A program made the position numbers and the translations under genes. The notes beneath the pieces were generated by a model. That model made no database searches. It saw only the letters and a program-made list of their open reading frames with translations, and was not told where the DNA came from. A stretch of 64,000 bases of DNA from Bacteroidales bacterium. Its GTDB lineage: Bacteria; Bacteroidota; Bacteroidia; Bacteroidales; WCHB1-69. The DNA lies in contig JAFPXF010000007.1 in NCBI GenBank assembly GCA_017394765.1, forward strand, positions 1-64,000, given 5' to 3'. Shown here in pieces: positions 28,301-35,497 of the stretch (its first letter is position 1; each line of letters opens with the position of its first letter).

Positions 28301-30100
28301 AATGGTATTGAGAACTATAATCTCATTATCCACATTTATGTATCTATCGTTCCGAGAGACATCACGATCACGGGTGGCAGTGACACCAAGATATACGATG
28401 GCACGGCACTCACCAACTCCACGTATTCCCAAAGCGGCCTCGCCGAGACGGATGATATCACCACTGTGACAGTGACGGGTTCCCAGGTTTGTGTGGGGCA
28501 ATCCGCCAATGAGCCTTCCAATGCCGAGATCAAGCATCGTTCCGACAATGTGGTTGTGAACAACAGCTATAACATCTCTTATGAGGATGGTACGTTGGAG
28601 GTGACAGACATTCCTTCCGACAACCTGACTTGTCCGCCGCAATACGACATCGTGCTGTGGTACGGTCGCTGCGACACCGTGGCATACATGCCGGCCTTCC
28701 CGACCTTGAGCCCGAATGTGGCTTATCCGGATGTCAAGTTCGTCAGCAACGTCGATGAATTCAATCCGTTGCAGCCGGGTCAGACCTACAACATCACATG
28801 GTCTGTCCTCGATGCTTGCGGCGTAGAGATGGCCTCCACACACTGCACCCAAGTGGTGACGGTGAGCTACCCGCCGTGCGACACGGTGGAAGATCTGGAT
28901 GGCTTCAGATACGGTGCAAAACGTATCGGTTGCGATTGCTGGACGGTGGACAACCTCAGAAGCACGCAATACAGCGACGGCACTCCTGTGAACAAGTATT
29001 GGCGTTACAAAGACAGCGATTCCTTGGAGAACATCTACGGCAAGCTCTACACTTGGTACTCTGCCGCTGGCGTGACCGAGGATGACGACATGGCTGTTCC
29101 TGCCGAGGTTATCACCACCACGGGTGCATACGTGCAAGGCATTTGTCCGGAAGGCTGGGCACTGCCTAAGATGGCCGAGTTCTGGACCATGTACAATGTC
29201 TCCGGTGGTCAAGCCGGCCTGGTGAAGAGCCCCTCTTCCCTCGTCTGGTTGCCGGAGCGCGCCGGTATCGCCGAGAACAAGTTCAACGCCTTCGGTGCCG
29301 GTTACTATGCTCCCACCATCGAGAGATACGAGAACCTGCTTGGTGAGACCCACTTCTGGGCTTCCGACACTTCCCGCACAGCCATGATGGCCAAGAACTT
29401 CGAGCTGAACTACTACTGCGAAAACGGTCTCGAGAATCTTGAAGACAAGGGCCTCGGCTACAGCATCCGCTGTGTCAAGAAAGAACCCGTCTTCGAATGC
29501 GGTGTGACCGGTGTCAGCGATCTGCAAGGCAACGGCTATGGCACCATGCAGGTGGGCAACCTCTGCTGGATGACTGAGAACATGCGTTATACGACTGCTG
29601 ACAGCAAGTCTGTCACCGATCAGAATGGTGAAGTGATGGATCCGAGAATCTTCGGTTACCTCTACGACTGGAACAGCATCTTCAACGGCGAGACCCCGGG
29701 CGACAACGTCCAAGGTATCTGCCCGAAGGGCTGGCACATCCCGACCACTGCTGAATGGAATGATCTCCAGAGCAACCTCGCCAATGAGTCCGGCAACTTA
29801 TGTAACAACACAATTGGCAAGTCCATGGCGTCCACCTTCGGCTGGATCAATTCCACCGTTGACTGCGCTGTGGGTAATGAACCTGCTGACAACAACAACA
29901 GCAAGTTCAACGCCATGCCGGTGGGTAATGACGATCCCGTTTGCAACGGCTTCGGCAACATCACCACCTTCTGGACGGCTACGGAGTATAACGCTGACAA
30001 GGCTTATGTCCGCGACATCAACTTCAACAGCCCGGATGTGAACGACTACACGTCCGACAAGACCAACTACAATCCTTTGCGCTGCGTTAAAAACTTATAA
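22355..30100 (+). CDS. Giant secreted surface protein: glycine-rich, SprB-like repeats, MBG and two FISUMP domains
   Basis: A 2581-residue secreted protein. A long signal peptide (hydrophobic LLPSLFVFALLFGSMSAWGQ after a basic n-region) leads into a glycine-rich domain (about residues 70-300). A jelly-roll-like module follows (about 505-720, starting IYSEDFGG). Then come Ig/PKD-like parts and SprB-type repeats, for example AKCKGSTDGQVVLTI, ESCNGNDATATVEV and VTCHGGNNGSFTVTA. MBG-type domains carry KIYDGT (about 1895-2085). Two C-terminal FISUMP domains follow (about 2176-2376 and 2381-2581), with CWTVDNLR/CWMTENMR, GICPEGW/GICPKGWHIP and a final IRCV/LRCV. No usual T9SS type A tail is seen. 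A surface adhesin or polymer-binding role is likely; its ligand is unknown. Confidence 0.85.
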   Translation: MLKKLSITGGNRKRGALHTFCATLLPSLFVFALLFGSMSAWGQTWNGWCYRDYAGNGTFTVPANCTELYIEAIGAGGGGGRADQPSNSILNANTRTGTGGGGGAYARKHVTSPSGNYTITIGIGGGSGADGTATTVTGSGCNITAGGGKAGQSNIHGVGTTGTGGAGGTATGGDANYPGGTGGKVCDNRDLETGWVHDNVGSGGGGGAGGGNGNGGTSNQPTGHYDNAKGVYGAGGGGSANNLTNNYSNVTTWYKGGNGGAGLFHDSGWGSGSTGGYPGGGGGGARAKARSGNNNGGSGSNGFVRVWFKIYNNSTMSVTASASSTVVTPGSSVTLTATPHNNLTGTNFSTSYQWNSNANSSTSSTVTLNNLQSTKNYAVTLTNKLSYASHTCARTASGSVDVTVSATVPDFEIMAQKYSACPNAKVDIQPKEALPSGYDWAVFKDAACTQYGDPSNHHAFIKSGTSTETAYVKVVYGGSAVGTAKSVLVEVNDFCGSTSDLTCTNGTVIYSEDFGGNNASDPNYSSTNAGFTSQMTFVPGGMPGRGGYGILKHIPENFSGFTPVANNSDHTNFPNTNVGYFMFIDPSDNSMGQTVAETTISNLCDNSELTFSFWASDMWSTSNANNFASSHSGVQPSVPKFDMQLIDPSGNILVQTSECTPTRTENQSWYQYGVKYVVPEGLTSVKFRLVNRENNGMGNDYGIDDIKVTFCGIDIVQHNPDIVVCEGESVELNTTVTISSSSIIPNPRYKWQKTSTPNVESSWQTIGITTVDDYVISAATTSDAGYYRMFVADESVINDVPTFSKCAIRTEEDFHVVVNPKVEPAFDLQEEYCYGASVTLPTTSANSIVGTWSPATVNTTNPGTQTYTFTPTDMTCAKTYSIDITVQNPTVAEITASATTICSGETATLSVPEVTGNTYKWSTNETTASITVNATGTYKVTVTSGGCQSFGEKAVTVNPRPTVTPAVTAAKCKGSTDGQVVLTISNAEAPYQVKWNGATTAETVTGTTYTKTGLAAGTYSAEVSSKGCPTTVTGIVVGQPAADLAVANITSTPESCNGNDATATVEVTGGTAPYTVRLVDGSNTLTPTMVEGKYKFTDLTSGAPTTTSKTYTVSVTDKNGCTPTSTSPGSVTITLDNPLAMNNITIPPVCSGYEFSYVPANGTDGTIPTGTTYSWPQPAAISGISGLAASTGDESRIHGTLTNSTNAPIVVTYTVTPKNGVCVGNATPSSVTINAAATINPTVTVDVEPKEVCPNYGTITLTAPFSNVNSIHSVVWTMGPTDNQTTVKTTNNIPAATTTDSYNFAVPSVKCDTTYLFTVAYTDESHCTATDAFTVKVRIPAWSINATDFPAGAANVECQADATEPTAVPTGAQIKDGCGQATTRELYSTVVNPNPIVDQGTVTYTYRYTACDGSHNDWQFVYTVDDQTDPTFNADVITTKPATVPETPNCTFYVPDLTPDVIGSVTDNCSSTTNNDFTVSQNPTAGTQITETTTVTVTVTDKAGNSSSTDVQVTVPTPVTANVTGETAITNVTCHGGNNGSFTVTANDGKTPYQYSRDGGAYQTSNTFSDLTAGTYSVMVKDANNCTIATPITVTVTEPDALHIDGFPTDNVSEFCDPDKGYATVTWTAPTFGPSDNDATMTILVEYPDGTTANALPTDNHYPVGTTTITYTASNDCPEEVVKSFTITVIDNQSPCIGCVPGNLDPEATDGNSCAKIIASETNNITLAAGEFTYTHSDNSWNVTAADNDGIKSLTYTLTGATSGNGNSLNGVTFNVGKTTVTWTAVDNSDLTDQCSFDVIVKAQVTVTANSEHFDYNGTAHTDNGYVLTSGTVVASGTSGTPVDLPNNDKLTAVITGTITNAGSVPNVVDNVTIVRGSEDMTEYYVINKVNGTLTVDKTDLVLIDSVFNKIYDGTPLVLNFNELDKVIGLASGDALTAGKVTTDGYIAGHYTYNYPVLDGASYVPGTMTNGTASIVVPFQTTNGIENYNLIIHIYVSIVPRDITITGGSDTKIYDGTALTNSTYSQSGLAETDDITTVTVTGSQVCVGQSANEPSNAEIKHRSDNVVVNNSYNISYEDGTLEVTDIPSDNLTCPPQYDIVLWYGRCDTVAYMPAFPTLSPNVAYPDVKFVSNVDEFNPLQPGQTYNITWSVLDACGVEMASTHCTQVVTVSYPPCDTVEDLDGFRYGAKRIGCDCWTVDNLRSTQYSDGTPVNKYWRYKDSDSLENIYGKLYTWYSAAGVTEDDDMAVPAEVITTTGAYVQGICPEGWALPKMAEFWTMYNVSGGQAGLVKSPSSLVWLPERAGIAENKFNAFGAGYYAPTIERYENLLGETHFWASDTSRTAMMAKNFELNYYCENGLENLEDKGLGYSIRCVKKEPVFECGVTGVSDLQGNGYGTMQVGNLCWMTENMRYTTADSKSVTDQNGEVMDPRIFGYLYDWNSIFNGETPGDNVQGICPKGWHIPTTAEWNDLQSNLANESGNLCNNTIGKSMASTFGWINSTVDCAVGNEPADNNNSKFNAMPVGNDDPVCNGFGNITTFWTATEYNADKAYVRDINFNSPDVNDYTSDKTNYNPLRCVKNL

Positions 30101-30119
30101 TCCGCCGCATTGAATTGAC

Positions 30120-30169
30120 AACTTCCAAGGATTTACCTCTCACGGGCGAATCCTTGGAAGTTTTTTTTT
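30120..30169 (+). terminator. Strong intrinsic terminator after the giant FISUMP gene
   Basis: A perfect 14-base stem, AACTTCCAAGGATT (30120-30133) with AATCCTTGGAAGTT (30149-30162), followed by a run of T to 30169. Confidence 0.95.
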
Positions 30170-30170
30170 G

Positions 30171-30178
30171 TATATTTG
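30171..30178 (+). promoter_or_regulatory. -7 box of the fused oxidoreductase gene
   Basis: TATATTTG immediately follows the terminator T-run. A small hairpin (CCCGC, loop, GCGGG, about 30181-30198) would lie at the start of the transcript. The leader to the ATG at 30263 is about 80 bases and A-rich. Confidence 0.7.
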
Positions 30179-30262
30179 CCCCCGCTTTTCCTGAGCGGGA
30201 ATTGACGTGATACAGACGAAACAATACAACAACAACTGCATAAAAACCAAAACTTTCTCAAC

Positions 30263-33200
30263 ATGTACAAGATTCAGAGTCACCCGATTCTCTCCATCCC
30301 TGTCGGTGATGAAGTGACCTTTGAATTTAAAGGCCAGCAAGTAAAAGCACAAAAAGGTTATACCATCGCGGCAGCGTTGCACCAAGCCGGTTTCCCCATC
30401 CACAGCCACAGTCTCACGGGCCGCGAGCGCAGCATGGACTGCGGTATCGGCAAGTGCGGTGCCTGCGAAATGCTCGTTGATGGCGAAGTGAAGCGCATCT
30501 GCATCACTAAGGTCGATGGCGTGCGCAAGGTGGAAGAGATCAGCCATGACTATCTCTCCGAAACGGCTTCCGACTCCCCGGATAAACCTCAGGTGCGCAT
30601 CTATAAGACTGAAGTCGCCATCATCGGTGCCGGTCCCGCAGGCTTGGCATGCCGCGAGCAACTCAACAAACTCGGCATCCCTAACATTGTGATCGACAAC
30701 AATGACCGTATTGGCGGCCAGTTCACCATGCAGACCCACCAGTTTTTCTTCTTCGAGAAGGAGCAGAAATACGGTGGCATGCGTGGCTTCGACATCGCCA
30801 AGACCCTCGCCGGTGACGACCACTCGGGTATTCTGCTCAACAGCACCGTGTGGGATATTCTCGAGGGCAAGCGCGTGGCGGCAAAGAATATGGAGGACAA
30901 CTCCCTCTTCTATGTCGATGCCAACTATCTGGTTGTCGCCACTGGAGCCTTTCCCTTCATGCCCACTTTTGAGAACGACGACTTGCCCGGCGTCTATACC
31001 GCCGCTGTGGTACAGAAGATGATGAATCTGCAACATACCCTGCTCGGCAAGCGTATCCTCACCATCGGGGCCGGCAACATCGGCTACCTCACCTCCTACC
31101 AGGCCATGCAGGCCGGAGCGCAGGTGGTGGCCATTGTGGAGGCCATGGACCACGAGGGTGGCTTCCCTGTGCAGGCCAACCGCGTGCGCCGTCTCGGCAT
31201 CCCCATCCTCACGTCACATACCTTGTTGCGCGCTATTCCCAATGAGGACCATACCGGCGTGGTGGGTGCCGTCATTGCCGAGTGCAAGAACTTCAAGCCC
31301 GTGCCCGGCACCGAGCGCATCATCAAAGACATAGACCTCATCAATATCTGTACGGGCCTCAAGCCCGATGACCAGCTGCTCCGCAAGGGCAAGGTTACCT
31401 TCGGTCTCCATACCTTCGGTATCGGCGACGCCACCCGTGTGGGTGAAGGCACCTGTGCCGTGCTCCGCGGCAGACAAGCCGCCCTTGAAATCGCCATGGA
31501 GGCCGGCGTGCGCTTCAATTACGACGACTACTTAGCCGTCACCAAGGACTACGCCGACTCGCAACAGCATCCCGTGCGTGTGCTCGACAAGCCCAACCGC
31601 CCCACTGGTGAACGCCTGCAGAAACCCTTCGTCATGGCCGATTGCCTCTATGGGTTCGCTTGCAATCCCTGCTCCTTCGCCTGCCCGCAAGGCGCCATCA
31701 CCAAGTCGGCGACCAACTGCGTGCCCCAAATCGACTACGACAAGTGCATCGGCTGCATGAAGTGTGTCAACCATTGTCCCGGCCTCGCTCTGTTTGGATA
31801 CAACCTGCCCAAAAACTGGCTGTTCCTGCCTTTCGAGTACGAAGCGGAGGAGAATGCCGAGGTGGTCTTGGTCAACGACCGTGGCGAGAACATCGGCACG
31901 GGTGTCATCGAGCGCATCACCAAGGGCGAGAACAAAACCCACGTGGCTCGCGTGCGCGCTCTTGACCTCACGGGCGAGGCCTTGATCGACGTCACCGGCT
32001 TTGTGCTGAAAGATCGCTATCCCGAGCCCCTGCATTGGGAGGAACTTGACGCCAAAGAGGCCGCTCCCGCCTACGTCTGCCACTGTGATGATGTCCAGAT
32101 CGAGACGTTGCTCAAGGCTGTGGAGGGCAAGAAGATCATCTCTGTCGATGAGCTGAAGCACATCACGCGCATCGGCATGGGTCCGTGCCGTGGCAAGCGC
32201 TGCATCCCGCGCGTCAAGCAGCTTCTCGCCGGCTACGGCGTGGAAGTGGTGGGCGACGCCACCCCGCGTGGTCCGCTCTCTTCACAACTCAACATCGGCG
32301 AGCTCTGCCCGGGCGACAAGCCGGCGGAATTCGTCACCAACGTCAACGGTGCGCCCACCCGCAAGGTGGAATGCGATGTCTTTGTGGCTGGCGGCGGCAT
32401 CACCGGCAGCGGCCTGTTCCGCTATTTCTCCGAAGCTGGCAAAAAGACTGTGCTCTGCAACGCTGAGCGCGGCTCTTCATGGCGCTGCATCGGTGGCGGT
32501 CGTCCTGGCTTCTCTGTGCCTGAAATCGCCGACATCGCCGTTCACAACCGCGTCATCTTCGAGGAGATCCAAAAGCACTACAATATCCACTACAAGCCCA
32601 CCCGCTATGTGAGCTTCGCCCATGACGAGGCCAACTACAAGGCATTGGAGAAATCCCTCGGCTGGTCAAACGGCTACATGGTCGATAAGAAGGACTTTGT
32701 GAAGGAGGTCTCCCCCTATTTTAACAAGAACCTCGACACCTACCAGGCCGCCTGTATCACCACCGAGTGCTGGCAGGCCACGCCCGGCCCGACCATTCAC
32801 TACATCCGCAATATCGCCATCGAGCACGGCGGCACGCTTCTCGAGGACTGCCGTCTGTTGGAGGTGCAGCGCACCGCCAAGGGTTTCATGGCCTTGGTGC
32901 TCACGCACGACAAGGAGTATGTGGAATACCATTGCGAGCACTTCGTCAACGCCTTGGGACCCAACGCCAGCAAGTTCGCCCGTCAGTTGGGCCTTGAAAT
33001 TGGCCTCTATCCCATCAAACACCAGGCCTTCATCACGCACCGCCTGCCGATGTTAGGCATCAATGGCGATTCGCTTGACATGCTCATCGACCGCCGCAAG
33101 TACAAAGGATTCTCGGCTGTCTATGGCCAGCAGTTTGCGGAGACCGGCCAGATTATCGGCTGTGCTTCACCCGCCTTCGAGAACCAGGAGGCCGGCAAGG

Positions 33201-33496
33201 AGCTCAAGTTCAACACCAAGGAGTTCTTGGAAGTGTGTGCCGAGATGTTCGTCGATTGGATTCCGCAGCTGAAGAATGTCAGCTTCCAGGCCACCTGGGC
33301 CGGCTACTACACGGAGCCGCGCTACATCGTGGACCCGGACAATGGCTTGCTCGTCGGCATGCGCGGCCACGGCTTCATGTTAGGGCAGTACTTGGCCAAG
33401 ATCTATGTCGATAAGTACCTCGGCCGTCCGTGTCCCGACTACATGAGCCGCCTTGCCATTACCGGCGACGGTCTCAGCGAGAACGCGTTCCAGTAG
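30263..33496 (+). CDS. Fused HcnABC/opine-oxidase-like iron-sulfur flavoprotein
   Basis: A 1077-residue redox protein that joins domains usually found on two or three subunits. In order: a plant-type [2Fe-2S] domain (Cys60, Cys65, Cys68, Cys80); an NAD(P)/FAD disulfide-reductase-like domain (GAGPAG at 122-127); a cysteine-rich [4Fe-4S] insert (about 465-512, DKCIGCMKCVNHCPG); a BFD-like [2Fe-2S] domain (about 604-655, CHCDDVQ and GMGPCRGKRCIPR); and a DAO-type FAD domain (from about 703, VAGGGITGSGLFRYF). This order matches the alpha, gamma and beta parts of hydrogen cyanide synthase, octopine/nopaline oxidase and dye-linked proline dehydrogenases. The substrate is probably an amino acid, imino acid or glycerol-3-phosphate-like compound; it cannot be fixed from sequence. 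Single-gene unit. Confidence 0.85.
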   Translation: MYKIQSHPILSIPVGDEVTFEFKGQQVKAQKGYTIAAALHQAGFPIHSHSLTGRERSMDCGIGKCGACEMLVDGEVKRICITKVDGVRKVEEISHDYLSETASDSPDKPQVRIYKTEVAIIGAGPAGLACREQLNKLGIPNIVIDNNDRIGGQFTMQTHQFFFFEKEQKYGGMRGFDIAKTLAGDDHSGILLNSTVWDILEGKRVAAKNMEDNSLFYVDANYLVVATGAFPFMPTFENDDLPGVYTAAVVQKMMNLQHTLLGKRILTIGAGNIGYLTSYQAMQAGAQVVAIVEAMDHEGGFPVQANRVRRLGIPILTSHTLLRAIPNEDHTGVVGAVIAECKNFKPVPGTERIIKDIDLINICTGLKPDDQLLRKGKVTFGLHTFGIGDATRVGEGTCAVLRGRQAALEIAMEAGVRFNYDDYLAVTKDYADSQQHPVRVLDKPNRPTGERLQKPFVMADCLYGFACNPCSFACPQGAITKSATNCVPQIDYDKCIGCMKCVNHCPGLALFGYNLPKNWLFLPFEYEAEENAEVVLVNDRGENIGTGVIERITKGENKTHVARVRALDLTGEALIDVTGFVLKDRYPEPLHWEELDAKEAAPAYVCHCDDVQIETLLKAVEGKKIISVDELKHITRIGMGPCRGKRCIPRVKQLLAGYGVEVVGDATPRGPLSSQLNIGELCPGDKPAEFVTNVNGAPTRKVECDVFVAGGGITGSGLFRYFSEAGKKTVLCNAERGSSWRCIGGGRPGFSVPEIADIAVHNRVIFEEIQKHYNIHYKPTRYVSFAHDEANYKALEKSLGWSNGYMVDKKDFVKEVSPYFNKNLDTYQAACITTECWQATPGPTIHYIRNIAIEHGGTLLEDCRLLEVQRTAKGFMALVLTHDKEYVEYHCEHFVNALGPNASKFARQLGLEIGLYPIKHQAFITHRLPMLGINGDSLDMLIDRRKYKGFSAVYGQQFAETGQIIGCASPAFENQEAGKELKFNTKEFLEVCAEMFVDWIPQLKNVSFQATWAGYYTEPRYIVDPDNGLLVGMRGHGFMLGQYLAKIYVDKYLGRPCPDYMSRLAITGDGLSENAFQ

Positions 33497-33520
33497 AGGA
33501 TGGCAATAAAAGGAGAGTGC

Positions 33521-33650
33521 GTGCCTCCGGCACGCCATTGTTCTGTGTCGCTGCTGTGCCCTCACACTGTCGTGTGGGGTTATTGAGAGTATGTGCCTCC
33601 GGCATGCTATTGATCTGTGTGGCCGCTGTGCCCCGCACTGTCGTGTGGGG
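33521..33650. repeat. REP-like palindromic array left of the transposase
   Basis: Two about 72-base units, each with GTGCCTCCGGCAC (33521-33533; variant at 33593-33605) and a hairpin CCCC(G)CAC-TGTC-GTGTGGGG (33631-33650 and an earlier variant). The same units recur on the right side at 34392-34552. Confidence 0.88.
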
Positions 33651-33809
33651 TGCTGAGGGCGAAAGGACAGTGAAGAATATCAGGTTGCCACTTTGTGGAC
33701 TTTTTTGCATACTCGGGCAGCTCCCGGAGGGAGCATCTCTCAGTAACCCCGCATGAAATGTGGGGTCGAGACGTGCGGTCGAGTGTGACAGCGTGCCGGA
33801 GGCACGCGC
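33636..33809. repeat. 174 bp direct repeat, left copy
   Basis: It matches 34539-34712 at all but three positions by eye. It contains hairpins GCTCCC-GGA-GGGAGC, ACCCCGCAT-GAA-ATGTGGGGT and CGTGCC-GGA-GGCACG. The last is the inverse complement of the GTGCCTCCGGCAC array motif. It ends ten bases before the 3' end of the transposase gene. Confidence 0.93.
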
Positions 33810-33819
33810 CCTCCATGTA

Positions 33820-34269
33820 TCAATCCTTCAGAAAATACTCCTCCCTGATAGGAATTCCATTTTCCTCTAAAAATGCGCGGTACTCCTCGGCAAAGCTCAC
33901 TCTCTTGTGATGTGCTTTCTGATTTCGGATATAATTCACTATCATATTCTTGTCGCGGGCATTATAGGAAATGGCTGCGTATTCCCTGCCCCATCCGTTC
34001 CAGCTTGGAAAATGAGGGTTCTCGCGAAGCCATCTGCTGGTGAAAGTTTTGATGGCCTGTACATAATTCGCCAAAGAGATGTCGGATGGCAAAGAGACGA
34101 GAATGTGTATATGTTCTGGCATGCCGCCTATGCGGATGATTTTACCCCGAAGCGTTTCGGTCTGTTTCATAATCACAGCAAAGAGCTCGCGCTCATGCTC
34201 TTCGTTAATTGTTGGTTCACTGTAGTAGGTGCGGAAAACAAGATGGTATATAGATTGTATGTAACTCAT
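33820..34269 (-). CDS. IS200/RAYT-like Y1 (HUH) transposase
   Basis: A 149-residue single-domain Y1 transposase. The HUH metal motif is His53-Ile-His55 (GMPEHIHILVSLP), and the nucleophile is probably Tyr113 with Gln117 (NYIRNQKAHH). The segment GWGREYAAISYN is typical of the IS200-related, REP-associated group in Bacteroidota. The length fits a complete enzyme. There is no accessory tnpB. It is flanked by near-identical 174 bp direct repeats and REP-like palindrome arrays, the hallmark of a RAYT locus, where the enzyme acts on single-stranded hairpins. A perfect palindrome covers its start codon. Confidence 0.93.
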   Translation of the reverse strand: MSYIQSIYHLVFRTYYSEPTINEEHERELFAVIMKQTETLRGKIIRIGGMPEHIHILVSLPSDISLANYVQAIKTFTSRWLRENPHFPSWNGWGREYAAISYNARDKNMIVNYIRNQKAHHKRVSFAEEYRAFLEENGIPIREEYFLKD

Positions 34270-34292
34270 AATATTTCGTTAACGAAATATTA
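34269..34292. promoter_or_regulatory. 24 bp perfect palindrome at the transposase start codon
   Basis: Centred between 34280 and 34281, with core ATTTCGTTAACGAAAT. It includes the first base of the ATG (34269). It could be an operator, or an mRNA hairpin that hides the ribosome-binding region; no other Shine-Dalgarno is visible there. Confidence 0.75.
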
Positions 34293-34391
34293 ATTTATTT
34301 ATTGTGTAAAAAAATCCACATTAAATAATTTCTGTATGTGGAAACTAAGAGCGGTGATAAACCAGCTGATGAGTCCTGCGTGGCCGCCGTG

Positions 34392-34552
34392 CCCCGCACT
34401 GTCGTGTGGGGTTACTGAGAGTATGTGCCTCCGGCACATCATTGTCCTGCGTTGCTGCCGTGCCCCGCACTGTCGTGTGGGGTTATTGAGAGTATGTGCC
34501 TCCGGCACTCCATGGCGTGGTGTGGCCGCCGTGCCTCACACTGTCGTGTGGG
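34392..34552. repeat. REP-like palindromic array right of the transposase
   Basis: About 71-base units with the CCCCGCAC-TGTC-GTGTGGGG hairpin (34392-34411, 34463-34482, a variant near 34534-34552) and GTGCCTCCGGCAC (34425-34437, 34496-34508). Same orientation as the left array. Confidence 0.88.
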
Positions 34553-34712
34553 GTGCTGAGGGCGAAAGGACAGTGAAGAACATCAGGTTGCTACTTTGTG
34601 GACTTTTTTGCATACTCGGGCAGCTCCCGGAGGGAGCATCTCTCAGTAACCCCGCATGAAATGTGGGGTCGAGACGCGCGGTCGAGTGTGACAGCGTGCC
34701 GGAGGCACGCGC
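34539..34712. repeat. 174 bp direct repeat, right copy
   Basis: Differs from 33636-33809 at three positions as read by eye, all of them C/T changes. Same orientation, same internal hairpins. After it, 34713-34792 holds no gene or recognisable site. Confidence 0.93.
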
Positions 34713-34792
34713 TCTCTACAGGCCGCTAAGCCTGCGAAGACGTATGAGAATGACGAAAACCAACTGGAGCGTCAGGTTAGCTTCTGTAGTAA

Positions 34793-35497
34793 TTATTTGA
34801 AAATAATCACACGCAGTTCCTCCTTGCCGGGCTTGTAGCGGGCCTGTTTGGCCTGTGCGAGGCATTGCGCCTGGATGGTGCTGTTGGTGATGGTGGTCTT
34901 GAATTTGGAGGTGTTGATGACACGGGCGCTGATGACGTTGCCCTCTTCGGTGACGTGGACCTCCACGCAGACCTGTCCCTCCTCGTTGACGGTGGTGTTG
35001 ATGTTGTTGATCATCCCTCGGGAGCCGGTGCCGTAGCCGACGCCGCCGCCATGGCCGCCGCCGGTGCCGGGACCGAGGCCGGAGCCTTCGCCGGAACCGA
35101 TGCCCGAGCCGGAGCCGCCGCCCGAGCCGGAGCCGCCGCGTCCCCTGTACATCGCCGACTGGTCGGGCTTGGGGGTGGAGACGGCCGGTTGGCTGTTGGT
35201 GGTGGAGGGCTTGTCGGAACGGGCCACGGAGGGGGCGTCCTGGGCGTTCTGTGTGGCGTAGGTCTGGCCTGATGGCGTGCGCGAGGAGGTCTTTGTGGGC
35301 TCGGGTGTGCCGCCGCCGCCGCCACCGCCGGCATACTCCGCAATATCGACGTAGAAGGTCTTCTTGGGCGGGGGTGGGGGAATGACGGACTTGAGCCCGA
35401 AGGTGAGCAACAGCACAATGATCAATATCATCGCACCGATGGATGCGCTGCCCGAAATCAGGTCGTCCTTTGTGTTATGGTCGAGTTCTTTTTTCAT
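34793..35497 (-). CDS. tonB: TonB-family energy transducer
   Basis: A 234-residue protein: short cytoplasmic N-terminus, one membrane helix (IGAMILIIVLLLTFGLKS), a proline run, a long glycine/serine-rich periplasmic linker (about residues 55-160) and a small C-terminal TonB-like domain (VNEEGQVCVEVHVTEEGNV). It transmits proton-motive force from ExbB/ExbD to outer-membrane receptors, or works in a Tol-like envelope function. Its start overlaps the exbD stop by four bases, completing an exbB-exbD-tonB operon. Confidence 0.88.
   Translation of the reverse strand: MKKELDHNTKDDLISGSASIGAMILIIVLLLTFGLKSVIPPPPPKKTFYVDIAEYAGGGGGGGTPEPTKTSSRTPSGQTYATQNAQDAPSVARSDKPSTTNSQPAVSTPKPDQSAMYRGRGGSGSGGGSGSGIGSGEGSGLGPGTGGGHGGGVGYGTGSRGMINNINTTVNEEGQVCVEVHVTEEGNVISARVINTSKFKTTITNSTIQAQCLAQAKQARYKPGKEELRVIIFK

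Noticed and set aside
26792..29737. Minus-strand open frame of 981 codons
   Set aside because: Antisense to the giant FISUMP protein, which has convincing SprB-like, MBG and FISUMP motifs.
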